Assembly (NCBI RefSeq): GCF_000226315.1
Contig: NC_016026.1
Location: forward strand, 186,001 to 250,000
Direction: 5' to 3'
DNA length: 64,000 nucleotides
Origin: Micavibrio aeruginosavorus ARL-13
GTDB lineage: Bacteria > Pseudomonadota > Alphaproteobacteria > Micavibrionales > Micavibrionaceae
Made by a program: the position numbers and the translations under genes. This document shows, piece by piece, positions 43,464 through 52,245 of the stretch (position 1 is its first letter; each line of letters opens with the position of its first letter). The notes under the pieces are model-generated. The model was not told the DNA's origin and did no database searches. It saw only the letters and a list, made by a program, of their open reading frames with translations.

Positions 43464-44423
43464 ATGAACGACACAGAAAACAGTGAATCCGGCGGCGAAC
43501 GCATCGCCAAGGTCATGGCCCGGGCGGGGCTGTGCTCCCGGCGCGAGGCGGAAAGCTGGATCGCGGCGGGCCGCGTCCGGGTGAATGGCAAGACGCTGGA
43601 GTCCCCGGCCTGTCTCGTCGGGCCGGATGACCAGGTCTTTGTCGATAACAAGCCCCTGCCGACGGCGCAGGTCACCCGCCTGTTCCTGTATCATAAGCCC
43701 GCCGGGCTTGTGACCTCGGCCCGGGATGAACTGGGCCGCCCCACCGTGTTTGACATGTTGCCCGCCGCCATGCCGCGGGTGGTCAGTGTCGGGCGGCTGG
43801 ATTTAACGACCGAAGGGCTGTTGCTGCTGACCAATGACGGGGGCTTGTCCCGCCATCTGGAATTGCCGGCCACCGGGTGGAAACGCCGGTATCGTGTACG
43901 TGTGTACGGGACCGTGAATGAAAAGAAACTGGCCGGGTTAAAGGACGGCATTACGGTCGATGGCGTGCGGTATGGCGCGATCGAGGCCACGCTGGAAGAA
44001 GCACAGACCAAAGCCAATAGCTGGTTGTCCGTCACCCTGACCGAGGGCAAAAATCGCGAAATTCGCCGGGTGATGGAGGCACTGGATTTGCAGGTGACGC
44101 GCCTGATCCGGGTGTCCTATGGCCCGTTCCGTCTGGGCAAGCTGAACGAAGGCGCGGTGGAGGAAGTCCCTTTGGCCGCCCTGCGCGAGCTGATCCCGAC
44201 ATACTTTAATCCCGGGGCTGCGCAGACGGATACGGACATTGATGGTGTTGATACTGCCCCGCGTACAGCCCGCACGCATACGGGCGCGGCCCCGGCCAAG
44301 AACGCCACCAGCCGCAAAGGCTGGGCCAAGGCCAAGCCGGACACCAAGGTCAAGCCGCGGAAAAACCGTAAACCGTCTGGGTCCGGGGGAAAGCCCACGG
44401 GTAATCGTACGGGTAAACGCTGA
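43464..44423 (+). CDS. rluB: Ribosomal large-subunit pseudouridine synthase (RluB-like)
   Basis: This encodes 319 residues. An S4 RNA-binding domain occupies about residues 12-60 (RIAKVMARAGLCSRREAESW). The RsuA/RluB/E/F-type catalytic domain follows: FLYHKPAGLVTSARDELGRP, VSVGRLDLTTEGLLLLTNDG (catalytic Asp) and LTEGKNREIRRVMEALDLQV. It isomerises a uridine in 23S rRNA (position 2605 in E. coli RluB). The last 70 residues are Lys/Arg/Gly-rich and probably disordered, as in many alphaproteobacterial homologues. It overlaps rsmD by one base (TGATG). Confidence 0.9.
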   Translation: MNDTENSESGGERIAKVMARAGLCSRREAESWIAAGRVRVNGKTLESPACLVGPDDQVFVDNKPLPTAQVTRLFLYHKPAGLVTSARDELGRPTVFDMLPAAMPRVVSVGRLDLTTEGLLLLTNDGGLSRHLELPATGWKRRYRVRVYGTVNEKKLAGLKDGITVDGVRYGAIEATLEEAQTKANSWLSVTLTEGKNREIRRVMEALDLQVTRLIRVSYGPFRLGKLNEGAVEEVPLAALRELIPTYFNPGAAQTDTDIDGVDTAPRTARTHTGAAPAKNATSRKGWAKAKPDTKVKPRKNRKPSGSGGKPTGNRTGKR

Positions 44424-45028
44424 TGGGTGTACGAATCACCGGCGGGGAATTTCGTGGGCGCGTACTTCAGGCGCCAACGGGTACACATGTACGCCCAACG
44501 GGGGACCGGAACCGGCAGGCGATTTTCAATATGTTGAATGCCCCGCGCTGGCTGGATGACCTGATGCCGGGGACGGATTTTGATCTGGATGGAGCCGTCG
44601 TGCTGGATGGTTTTGCCGGAACCGGGGCGCTGGGGGTTGAGGCCCTGTCCCGCGGGGCAGCGTACGCCGTGTTTTTTGAGAAGGATCGCGCTGTTGCGGG
44701 GCTGTGCCGTAACAATCTGGAATCATTGAAAATTACCGATCGTACGTCGCTGTATGTCCGGGATTCGACCAAGCCGGGCGCGCGTCCGGCGGACGTCCCG
44801 CCGGCGACGCTGGTCTTCCTCGACCCGCCGTATCGGCAGGGTCTGGTGCCTAGGGCGTTGGGCCCGCTGGTTGCGGGTGGGTGGATGGCCCCAGGGGCGA
44901 TAGCAGTCCTTGAGACTGAAAATACGGCGCCAGCCGATGAACTGGTGCAATCGGTGTCAGGTGTACGTATTTTGGATGAGCGGGCGTATGGTCTGACCCT
45001 GTTTCGCTTTGTTCAATATTGTGGCTGA
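44423..45028 (+). CDS. rsmD: 16S rRNA (guanine(966)-N2)-methyltransferase
   Basis: This encodes 201 residues. The RsmD pattern is complete: MGVRITGGEFRGRVLQAPTG, THVRPTGDRNRQAIFNMLNA, a SAM-binding VVLDGFAGTGALGVEALSRG, and the catalytic VFLDPPYRQG. It methylates G966 of 16S rRNA. It is coupled to rluB through TGATG. Its last 179 bases overlap, on the opposite strand, the 3' end of the HAD hydrolase gene. Confidence 0.93.
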   Translation: MGVRITGGEFRGRVLQAPTGTHVRPTGDRNRQAIFNMLNAPRWLDDLMPGTDFDLDGAVVLDGFAGTGALGVEALSRGAAYAVFFEKDRAVAGLCRNNLESLKITDRTSLYVRDSTKPGARPADVPPATLVFLDPPYRQGLVPRALGPLVAGGWMAPGAIAVLETENTAPADELVQSVSGVRILDERAYGLTLFRFVQYCG

Positions 45029-45998
45029 AACCATGGCCGGCCTTGAAGTTGAACGCGCTGAACAGCGTGGTCAGCGAACGGGCGAGCGTAATGCTGGGGC
45101 GGACATCCTGCCGTTTCATGGCTTTTTCAATCGCACGCGTTCCGTACACATACCCCGGATCTGACATTTTGCTGGCGGATTCGGCGGTGTAGCGGTCCAC
45201 AATGCACCCGCGTTTGTGCCAGGCAAAGGCCACCTTGAGCGGACGGGCGGTGGCCCCATCCTTGTCGGAATCCCCGACCATCACGGCCCGGTTCGTTGGG
45301 CACGAAAAATCCTTCAGAATTTGCTGTAAATGTTTCGGGCTGGGCTTCGCCAGACGTTTGCCCGTCACCGGATGCGGTCCCCACAGCGTCATATTCCGCT
45401 TAATCGCCTGAACGAAGGCCGGATCAATCTGGCTGAGCAGGCGATTGTCGGATTCGATGCTGGGTTGGCAGTAAAAATGGTCAAACAGCGCCGGAATTTC
45501 CATGAAATCGGCAATTTGGCCGCTTTTTTGTGCATTTTGGGCCAAAAACCACAGGCGCAGGATCAGCGATGTGGCTTCGGTGTCGGAATAAATCACCTGT
45601 TGTGCACCGCTGTTGCGGACACCGCGCAATGTTTCGACCGCTTCCGGATAGAAGGTGGTTAATTCCTTTTGTTCTTTCATCCAACGGTCGCGGATGGCCC
45701 ATTGTGTCGCTTTCAGCTGCGTTTCTTCAACCGGATTGGCGGCCTTGGGCAGCATGTTTTGTGCGCCCATCCATTGCAGGGCCCCGGTGTAATCGTAAAA
45801 ACGGAACTGGCTGGGGGTCTTGCGGAAGGCCTGCTGGACATGGGCCGGGTTCAAACCGTACAGCGCGGATGTGCGGGCCATGGCCCGGCTGGTGGATTGC
45901 GCCCACGTCTTGATCGTATCGGTCAGCGTGTTGTCCAGATCCCAGACGACCAGATGTTTTTCCGGGCGGCTGGCTTTTGCGTTACGCGGTTTCGACAT
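44850..45998 (-). CDS. HAD-superfamily hydrolase with long C-terminal tail
   Basis: This encodes 382 residues. The HAD motifs are all visible: VVWDLDNTLTD (nucleophile Asp20, Asp22), VIYSDTEA (motif II), KPSPKHLQQILKDF (motif III Lys) and MVGDSDKDGATA (motif IV). A large helical cap lies between motifs I and II (about residues 30-130). The substrate is unknown; phosphatase activity is likely. The last 60 residues or so (QSETGSDHTPAHPKYVHLTP and on) are Pro/His-rich and encoded entirely opposite the rsmD coding sequence, so this tail is probably not part of the fold. Confidence 0.83.
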   Translation of the reverse strand: MSKPRNAKASRPEKHLVVWDLDNTLTDTIKTWAQSTSRAMARTSALYGLNPAHVQQAFRKTPSQFRFYDYTGALQWMGAQNMLPKAANPVEETQLKATQWAIRDRWMKEQKELTTFYPEAVETLRGVRNSGAQQVIYSDTEATSLILRLWFLAQNAQKSGQIADFMEIPALFDHFYCQPSIESDNRLLSQIDPAFVQAIKRNMTLWGPHPVTGKRLAKPSPKHLQQILKDFSCPTNRAVMVGDSDKDGATARPLKVAFAWHKRGCIVDRYTAESASKMSDPGYVYGTRAIEKAMKRQDVRPSITLARSLTTLFSAFNFKAGHGFSHNIEQSETGSDHTPAHPKYVHLTPIAPVHRLAPYFQSQGLLSPLGPSTHPQPAGPTP

Positions 45999-46051
45999 AG
46001 AGCATAAACCCTGCTGTTATTTTCTATAATAACTCGACAGGGATATATGTA

Positions 46052-46894
46052 TCAGCCCAGCATGCCAGTGTAAAGCAAAACCAGCAGGAACAGGCCCAGA
46101 CCGACGCGGTACCAGACAAAAACCATGAAGCTGGAACGGGTTAGCCATTTCATCAGGACATGCATGGCCCCCAACGCGGCCAGGCAAGACACGACGACCC
46201 CCGCCGCAATATCCAGCCACAACCCGTTGCTGGGCGGGTTTTCAACCATGCCCAACGCGGCCAGAAACCCGGCCCCGGCAATGGCAATGCTGCCCAACAG
46301 GAAGGAGAAGCGCGCGGCTTCAACCCGGCTCAGGCCCAAAAACCGCCCGGCGGTCATGGTGATGCCCGACCGGCTGGTCCCGGGCAACAGGGCCAGACAT
46401 TGGGCCAGCCCGATAATCATCACATCCTTGAGAGTCAGGTCCGCCCCCGTGCGGGTGGCGGGGCATTTCAGGTCGGCCACGCCCAGAAGGATCCCGAAAA
46501 TCACCAGCCCCCACGCCGCCAGCGGCAAGGACCGCGCCCAGGCCGGTTCATAAATATGCAGGATCAGGCCGATAATCACGACCGGAACGGTTCCAGCCAT
46601 CAGGAACAGACAGAGTTTGGACCGTTGCGTCAGCCCGTTTTTATGCACGGACAGCAAGTCGAATCCGCCCAGCACCACCTGCCAGATATCCTTGCGGAAA
46701 TAGAGCAGAATGGCCAGCAAACTGCCGACATGGACCGCAATATCCAGTGTCAGCGTTTCACCCCAGTAATCGGGTTGCCCCGGTCCCTCATGCAGCAAAG
46801 CATGGGTCAGGATCAAATGCCCGGATGACGAAATCGGCAAAAATTCGCTGATCCCTTGGACGATGGCCAGGATGATAATATGATAGAGTGGCAT
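46052..46894 (-). CDS. uppP: Undecaprenyl-diphosphatase UppP (BacA)
   Basis: This encodes 280 residues, a polytopic inner-membrane phosphatase that regenerates the undecaprenyl-phosphate carrier for peptidoglycan and LPS precursors. Both signature motifs are intact: AIVQGISEFLPISSSGHLIL near residue 12 and LALLPGTSRSGITMTAGRFL near 170. Seven or eight hydrophobic helices are visible. The gene is preceded by the divergent small membrane-protein gene at 46961. Confidence 0.96.
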   Translation of the reverse strand: MPLYHIIILAIVQGISEFLPISSSGHLILTHALLHEGPGQPDYWGETLTLDIAVHVGSLLAILLYFRKDIWQVVLGGFDLLSVHKNGLTQRSKLCLFLMAGTVPVVIIGLILHIYEPAWARSLPLAAWGLVIFGILLGVADLKCPATRTGADLTLKDVMIIGLAQCLALLPGTSRSGITMTAGRFLGLSRVEAARFSFLLGSIAIAGAGFLAALGMVENPPSNGLWLDIAAGVVVSCLAALGAMHVLMKWLTRSSFMVFVWYRVGLGLFLLVLLYTGMLG

Positions 46895-46960
46895 GATGAA
46901 GCGGAGCTTTCCGTGATGCGGTCAGGTTTGTGATTCAAAACAATAAACGGATTTTTACCC

Positions 46961-47161
46961 ATGGTCTATGTCATCGGTGTGGCGGGCTTTATTGGCGGTT
47001 TTGTGCTGGGGTTGATCGCCCTGCGTTACATCCTGAAAGACCGCAGCAAAGAAGACTTGCTGCAGGATAAATCCCTGCGCCTGTACGGGGCGATCACATG
47101 GTTGCTGGCCGCTTTGGGCGGGGCCACGGCGATGGCGTGTTATACGCATTTCTGGGGGTAG
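46961..47161 (+). CDS. Small two-helix membrane protein
   Basis: This encodes 66 residues with two hydrophobic helices (VIGVAGFIGGFVLGLIALRY and LYGAITWLLAALGGATAMAC) joined by a charged loop, ILKDRSKEDLLQDKSLR. I do not recognise the family. It ends three bases before the ATG of the next gene, so the two are probably co-transcribed. Confidence 0.65.
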   Translation: MVYVIGVAGFIGGFVLGLIALRYILKDRSKEDLLQDKSLRLYGAITWLLAALGGATAMACYTHFWG

Positions 47162-47163
47162 GG

Positions 47164-47598
47164 ATGAAGCAGGGAAGACGTTGGCTATGCGTTGTTTTTC
47201 TAGGGGCGTTGGCAGTCGTCCTCGGAATTGCCGCTTTCCAAAACAACACGTCTGACAAAAGCCTGCTCAAAATATTTGATGGGGCTTATGGTAAGAATGT
47301 TGGTTATGTGGGACGTGCTAGTGCGGAACATATCCTACAGTGTTGCGCAGAACGAGCCCTTGCCTATGCTGAGTTAGAGAAAAATGGGTTTCGAATAACA
47401 ACCCGTCAATGGCTGCCAGATGAACCATATCCGGCCGGATTTAAATCGGCAGAGTACTACGACGAAACGGTCCATGGCCAGCGCGGGCCCGGTTTAGGCC
47501 GGATATTTGATGTTTTTGCGTCCTATAAAATAACGATATTCATCCGTGATGGTCGTGTGGCCAAGGTTTCTGCGCGTATTGATCGAACAATGCCTTGA
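47164..47598 (+). CDS. Exported or membrane-anchored protein of unknown function
   Basis: This encodes 144 residues from ATG 47164 (GGGGTAGGG upstream). A basic start, KQGRRW, leads into a hydrophobic signal or anchor (LCVVFLGALAVVLGIAAF), then a soluble domain of about 115 residues with a Cys pair (HILQCCAERALAYAELEKNG) and a C-terminal beta-rich part (KITIFIRDGRVAKVSARI). It is more AT-rich than its surroundings. I do not recognise the family. It is coupled to the small membrane protein upstream. Confidence 0.65.
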   Translation: MKQGRRWLCVVFLGALAVVLGIAAFQNNTSDKSLLKIFDGAYGKNVGYVGRASAEHILQCCAERALAYAELEKNGFRITTRQWLPDEPYPAGFKSAEYYDETVHGQRGPGLGRIFDVFASYKITIFIRDGRVAKVSARIDRTMP

Positions 47599-47616
47599 AC
47601 CTTGTATTTCCCCTGT

Positions 47617-47763
47617 TCCCTCTCCCACGGGGAGAGGGCTAGGGTGAGGGGGGGGTGGTTGGAAGGGGTGTCGTGCTTGATCGGCAAGATCAGAACCCCT
47701 CACCCGGCTCCGGCTAAGGGCTTTCGCCCTAAGCCTGCACATCCCTCTCCCCATGGGAGAGGG
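47617..47763. repeat. GC-rich inverted-repeat pair (family A)
   Basis: CCCTCTCCCACGGGGAGAGG with GGGTGAGGGG at the left, CCCCTCACCC and CCCTCTCCCCATGGGAGAGG at the right. A smaller hairpin, AAGGGC/GCCCTT, sits between them. From 47764 to 48016 I see only an AT-rich leader with no supported gene. Confidence 0.88.
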
Positions 47764-48016
47764 ACACTGAATTTCAATATGAAAATACCGATTGGTATAA
47801 AATTCTTTGCGCCAGCCCTTGATCCTGTATACGCACCACCTAACTGACTGAAAGTGCGCGCAAAAGCGTGGTGCCATGGTGACGATTTGTTGAGGATTTG
47901 TTCATCCTTGATTCAGACTTTTCGTGTTACCTGAACCATCGGATCTTTCGCGTAAGAATTGTTTTTGAAACACATCACACCAACAACCACTGACACACAA
48001 AAGGAACCGTTCCACC

Positions 48017-48625
48017 ATGTCTCGTTTTTTATCCATTCTGGCTGCGGCCGCTTTGCTGATTACGCCTGTTGCGGCCCGCGCGGCAGATGCTGTTGAAACC
48101 TACACGCTGGAAACGCCGCACACGCAAATCGTGTTCGCGGTGAACCACCTTGGTTTCTCCAACTCCATCGGGAAATTTCTGGGGTATAGCGGGACGATCC
48201 ATTTCGATCGCACCGATCCGTCCAAATCCAATGTCGATGTCGTGATCAAATCGGACTCGCTGGAGATCAATGACGATGCCTGGAACAAGCATTTGAAGAA
48301 TGCCGATTTCCTGGATGTCGAAAAATTCCCGGAGATTACGTTCAAAAGCACAGGGATTGCCGTGACGGGTGAAAAGACCGCTGACATCACTGGCGATCTG
48401 ACCATCAAGGGCGTAACCAAGCCAGTCGTGCTGAAAACCACCTTTAACAATGCGGGTCCGCACCCGATGAACCCGGCTGAAAGTCGCGCGGGCTTCTCGG
48501 CCACGACCAGCTTTAAACGCTCGGATTTCGGCATTACCTATGGCATTCCGGCCGTGGGTGACGATGTTGAGGTGCGGATTGAGGTTGAATCGATCCTGCA
48601 GGCCAAACCGGCGACCAACGAATAA
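48017..48625 (+). CDS. Periplasmic YceI family lipid-binding protein
   Basis: This encodes 202 residues with a Sec signal peptide (FLSILAAAALLITPVAARA). The mature part is a YceI lipocalin-like barrel that binds polyisoprenoids: YTLETPHTQIVFAVNHLGFS, HFDRTDPSKSNVDVVIKSDS, FPEITFKSTGIAVTGEKTAD, GDLTIKGVTKPVVLKTTF and FKRSDFGITYGIPAVGDDVE. It is immediately followed by a second gene carrying a YceI domain behind a cytochrome b561 module, pointing to a shared quinone- or isoprenoid-linked role. Confidence 0.93.
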   Translation: MSRFLSILAAAALLITPVAARAADAVETYTLETPHTQIVFAVNHLGFSNSIGKFLGYSGTIHFDRTDPSKSNVDVVIKSDSLEINDDAWNKHLKNADFLDVEKFPEITFKSTGIAVTGEKTADITGDLTIKGVTKPVVLKTTFNNAGPHPMNPAESRAGFSATTSFKRSDFGITYGIPAVGDDVEVRIEVESILQAKPATNE

Positions 48626-48656
48626 TCCCTGATCCGAGACGAGAGGACCATGCACC

Positions 48657-49745
48657 ATGCAGTGGCGTAACACATCTGAACATTATGGCGTTGTCGCCAA
48701 AAGCTTTCACTGGGTTATCGCCCTGCTGGTGATTGGTCTTCTCGGTGTTGGGTTGTATATGGAGTCGCTGGACCCCAGCCCGTTGATGTTTAAATTATCC
48801 TTCTGGCATAAATCGTTCGGGATTACCGTTCTAGCGCTGGTCGCGGCCCGTTTGGTCTGGCGGTTTATGAATACGCATCCGCACAGCCTGCCCACCCATG
48901 CCGGGTGGGAAAAAACTTTGGCCAAAATCACCCATGGTCTTCTGTATCTGGCGTTGTTTGCCATGCCGCTTTCGGGGTGGATCATGTCGTCGGCCAAGGG
49001 GTTTTCGGTCAATGTGTTCGGCTGGTTTACCCTGCCGGATCTGGTCGGGGAAAACGAACAGATCGGGTCGATCGCCCGCAGCATTCACGGCTATGCCGGA
49101 TATGCGCTGATCGTCTTGATCGGGCTGCATTTCGCCGGTGCCATGAAACATCACGTCATTGACAAGGATTCAACGTTGCGCCGGATGCTGCCCATGGTGG
49201 TCGTGGCGCTGGGGGTGATGATCGCCCCTGCCTCTGCCGCGGACGCCCCGGCGTGGACGATTCAAAAAGATCAAAGCACCATTGCAATCGAAGGCACGCA
49301 AATGGGTGCGCCATTCAAGGGCGGGTTCAAGACATTCGATGGCGTCATTCACTTCGATGCCGGCAATCTGGCGGGATCCAAGGCCGATATCACCATTGAT
49401 ATCGCCAGTTTTGACAGCGCCAGCAAGGACCGTGACGGGTCGGTGCAGGGGGCGGAATGGTTTGATTCAAAAACCTACCCCCAGGCAAAGTTTGTCACGG
49501 ATAAATTTGAGGCCGGGACCGATCCGAACAGCTTTATCGCCCATGGCCAGTTGACCATCCGTGATAAAACCGTGCCGGTGCAATTGCCCTTTACTCTGGT
49601 TGTCGATGACTCGGGTGTGGCCACGGCAGACGGCACGCTGACCATCAACCGTATTGATTATGGTGTCGGGGCCGGGCAATGGTCGAACCCCAAGGATGTG
49701 GGAACGGATGTAAAAATCACGATCCACATCGTGGCGAAAAAATAG
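48657..49745 (+). CDS. Cytochrome b561 fused to a YceI domain
   Basis: This encodes 362 residues. The first 180 are a di-haem cytochrome b561 (YodB/CybB type) with four helices and His ligands in VAKSFHWVIALLVIGLLGVG, FWHKSFGITVLALVAARLVW, KITHGLLYLALFAMPLSGWI and GYAGYALIVLIGLHFAGAMKHH. After a further hydrophobic stretch ending APASAADAP, a complete YceI domain follows (about 195-362: IEGTQMGAPFKGGFKTFDGV, IASFDSASKDRDGSVQGAEW, HGQLTIRDKTVPVQLPFTLV, INRIDYGVGAGQWSNPKDVG). The YceI part should face the periplasm. The fusion suggests electron exchange with an isoprenoid such as quinone. Confidence 0.92.
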   Translation: MQWRNTSEHYGVVAKSFHWVIALLVIGLLGVGLYMESLDPSPLMFKLSFWHKSFGITVLALVAARLVWRFMNTHPHSLPTHAGWEKTLAKITHGLLYLALFAMPLSGWIMSSAKGFSVNVFGWFTLPDLVGENEQIGSIARSIHGYAGYALIVLIGLHFAGAMKHHVIDKDSTLRRMLPMVVVALGVMIAPASAADAPAWTIQKDQSTIAIEGTQMGAPFKGGFKTFDGVIHFDAGNLAGSKADITIDIASFDSASKDRDGSVQGAEWFDSKTYPQAKFVTDKFEAGTDPNSFIAHGQLTIRDKTVPVQLPFTLVVDDSGVATADGTLTINRIDYGVGAGQWSNPKDVGTDVKITIHIVAKK

Positions 49746-49752
49746 AGATCAT

Positions 49753-49783
49753 AAAAAACCCGGCCACTGGCCGGGTTTTTCTT
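49753..49783. terminator. Bidirectional terminator
   Basis: AAAAACCCGGCCA and TGGCCGGGTTTTT are perfect arms. The hairpin ends both the b561-YceI gene and the convergent 756-residue peptidase-like gene. Confidence 0.9.
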
Positions 49784-52053
49784 TATGGCTTCGGAACGCG
49801 CGGGGTTGGCGGATCATCCGGGTATTCTATTACGGCGGGCAGGGGTTCTGCCGGTCCTGTGACCTTGCTTTCGGTCATGGCGCGCACAGGTGCGGGCAGG
49901 ACGCCGTTTTTGCGCAATACATCGCGCAGGGCCGCAATGGCATTGCCGGGTTTTTGCCCGCGAATGTAAATGCCGGCGCCGGGTTCCATCTTGCCCCGGC
50001 TTTCGATTGTAATGACATCGCCCTTTTTCACGTCTTCATAGGCGAAGGCATAGGTCGAAAAAGTTTCTGTTTCGCTGAACGGCATGCGGAATTGAAAGCC
50101 GGCGGGGGTCGTTACAATCGGCATAATCGTTAACCAGGAACCACCCGGTGTGGCGATGGTTAACCGGCTGAGTGTCATATCTTCCGGAACCACAAAGCTA
50201 TATTTGTTGAACGCTTTGCGGCCGGTGCCGATTTTTTCATGGCTGTGGACCGACAGGAATTGCGCGGTGGCTTGCGTTGTTTGCAGGCCGTCGCGTTCCT
50301 TCAAGATGATCATGGTTTGAATGGCGTTGTTCCATGCCTTGGGGTTAATAATCCCGGCGCCGCATCGTTCGTGCCAAGGCAGCCCACCGCCATTGCTTGT
50401 GTAGTGTGCAGGCTGACCTTCAAAATTGGCTGGGTTGTTAGCGACTGAATGGTCCTTGTCATCTTTGAACATGCCAGGATTTTTGAAGTCCCATGGGTTA
50501 CGATCCGCGCTCATCAAACCCGCCGCCATTATTTCCTCAAACGACAGGGCATCACCATACCATTCGGCCATTTGGCGATATGTTGCGGCCAGTGCCGGCG
50601 TTGCATTTGACGTTCCGTGATTTATTTCTCCGTCAAATGAAGGTGTGCGGTTGCAAATGTCTGCGGCAAAACTTGTGTAATGCGCAATCATTGGCCGCTC
50701 TGTCTCCATGTTTTTGGCTCTAAAATCAGCGCTTGCGCCAACCGTGACTGCGCGCGGGCCGTGTGTAATATATGATGTTTCGCCCATGCGTCCGCCGCCG
50801 GTAAACCAGTCATTCCCGTTGGCAATGAAATAGGTGATTTTGTTTTTTTGCTGTTGATCCAGGCTTTCGCGGAGTGCGATGAAGTCTATTGCGCCTTCGT
50901 AGCGTTCGACATTTTCTTCGGAAACGTGATCAGTGTCTTTTGCACTGCCTTGCGATGTGCTGAATACAATATTATCGGCGATTTTTGCGCCGTTATTGTT
51001 GAATAAGGCCGTGTGAATGTCACTGTTATCCTTCCGGATTTGGCGGAATGATGATTCGTATAGGTGGTGAAAGTTTTTTGTATCAACATTGGGGTTTAAG
51101 ATCAGCGCTGATTTAACCGCCGTTGTAAAAACGATCACATGGTGATTTTTGATGGGTGAATTATCACCTTTGGATTCAACGGTCACCAGGTCCACTTCAC
51201 GGTTTTTTGCGGTGGGTCCAGGTTCCAAGGCTTCCAAGGAGGACGATTTTGGTAATGATGGGATGGCGATTTTTGCAATGTTGGCGCCATTGTTCGTCAA
51301 CATTTCACGTGTTAAATGCGTGTTGTTTTGTACAGCATCACGGGAATTTTGATTGCCAATGGTCAAGCGCGTATAGTTTTTTTCATCAACCAGTGACAAT
51401 TCCTTGAGAATTTCAAGCGTCTTTCTGTCCATCGCCCAGTCGGCAATGCTGGTAAAATCTTTGTATTCTTTCTGCCACTTAGGGGCGTCGCTGTAAGTGA
51501 AGCCAAAGCTGTAAAGCCATTGGATGACGCTCAATATTTTGCGGACTCCATCAATGTGCTCCTGCTCAGATTTAAGAAATATTTCGACAGCTTCATCCAT
51601 GATGGTCATGTCGTTGGATGTGATCTGGCGTTTATTTCCACCTTTTTCGAGCACTTTTTTCATCAATGCACTGGCGTTTGTGCCTGTGTCCCCTTTTTCA
51701 GCAAAAAGGGTATAGGCCACTTCGATCGGGCTCAGGATGTTCATGCCTTGCGTGATGCGCAGATGCGGGTTCGCGCCTTGATCCAGCGCGTTGATCGCGC
51801 TGTCGACCAACGCGGCAATATCCTGCGCCGGTTCATCGTCCTTTTGGAACAGCGCGGCCTTATAGGCTGTCAGCAAAGATTCATGCAGGACCTTGTCCTG
51901 TTCCGTGCGCACATCGTTTTTATTTTTTTGCGCGGTCTTGGCCACAGGTTGTTTGGCGGTTTGTGCGGCGGCGTCATTGAAAGCCAGGCTCAGACTTAAA
52001 ACGGCCAATCCGGTTGCGGCGAGAGCAGAGCGCAGTGTGCGTGCGGAACCCAT
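49783..52053 (-). CDS. Secreted ankyrin-like/subtilase-like protein, short paralogue
   Basis: This encodes 756 residues with a signal peptide (LRSALAATGLAVLSLSLAFN). Helical repeats of ankyrin character lie at about 75-230 (ALVDSAINALDQGANPHLRI). A subtilase-like domain follows: VDLVTVES at 287, NHHVIVF near 303, DNIVFSTSQGSA, FIANGNDWF (Asn414) and HGTSNATPALAATYRQM with the nucleophile position at Ser482. The strand where S8 peptidases carry Asp has Glu instead. A C-terminal beta domain ends with GAGIYIRGQKPGNAIAALRD. It lacks the LysM-like part of the two longer paralogues. Activity is unproven. Confidence 0.82.
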   Translation of the reverse strand: MGSARTLRSALAATGLAVLSLSLAFNDAAAQTAKQPVAKTAQKNKNDVRTEQDKVLHESLLTAYKAALFQKDDEPAQDIAALVDSAINALDQGANPHLRITQGMNILSPIEVAYTLFAEKGDTGTNASALMKKVLEKGGNKRQITSNDMTIMDEAVEIFLKSEQEHIDGVRKILSVIQWLYSFGFTYSDAPKWQKEYKDFTSIADWAMDRKTLEILKELSLVDEKNYTRLTIGNQNSRDAVQNNTHLTREMLTNNGANIAKIAIPSLPKSSSLEALEPGPTAKNREVDLVTVESKGDNSPIKNHHVIVFTTAVKSALILNPNVDTKNFHHLYESSFRQIRKDNSDIHTALFNNNGAKIADNIVFSTSQGSAKDTDHVSEENVERYEGAIDFIALRESLDQQQKNKITYFIANGNDWFTGGGRMGETSYITHGPRAVTVGASADFRAKNMETERPMIAHYTSFAADICNRTPSFDGEINHGTSNATPALAATYRQMAEWYGDALSFEEIMAAGLMSADRNPWDFKNPGMFKDDKDHSVANNPANFEGQPAHYTSNGGGLPWHERCGAGIINPKAWNNAIQTMIILKERDGLQTTQATAQFLSVHSHEKIGTGRKAFNKYSFVVPEDMTLSRLTIATPGGSWLTIMPIVTTPAGFQFRMPFSETETFSTYAFAYEDVKKGDVITIESRGKMEPGAGIYIRGQKPGNAIAALRDVLRKNGVLPAPVRAMTESKVTGPAEPLPAVIEYPDDPPTPRVPKP

Positions 52054-52175
52054 AATTTAAAAACTCCATACAATCTATATAACAACACGGCCGGGGCCGT
52101 GGGTGGGCACCATACAATAAATCTTCTGGAAAATGCAAAGGTTTAAAATTGTTTATTTTCAGTATGTTAATGTGA

Positions 52176-52204
52176 AAAACGCCCGGATCGCCGGGCGTTT
52201 TTTT
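52176..52204 (-). terminator. Terminator after the middle peptidase-like paralogue
   Basis: AAAAACGCCCGG and CCGGGCGTTTTT form the hairpin. A- and T-runs on both sides allow leftward termination, isolating the short paralogue from the two longer genes upstream. Confidence 0.85.
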
Positions 52205-52245
52205 GACGGGGCAGGCGGCGCCCGAACACGGGCCGGGCTTTTTGA

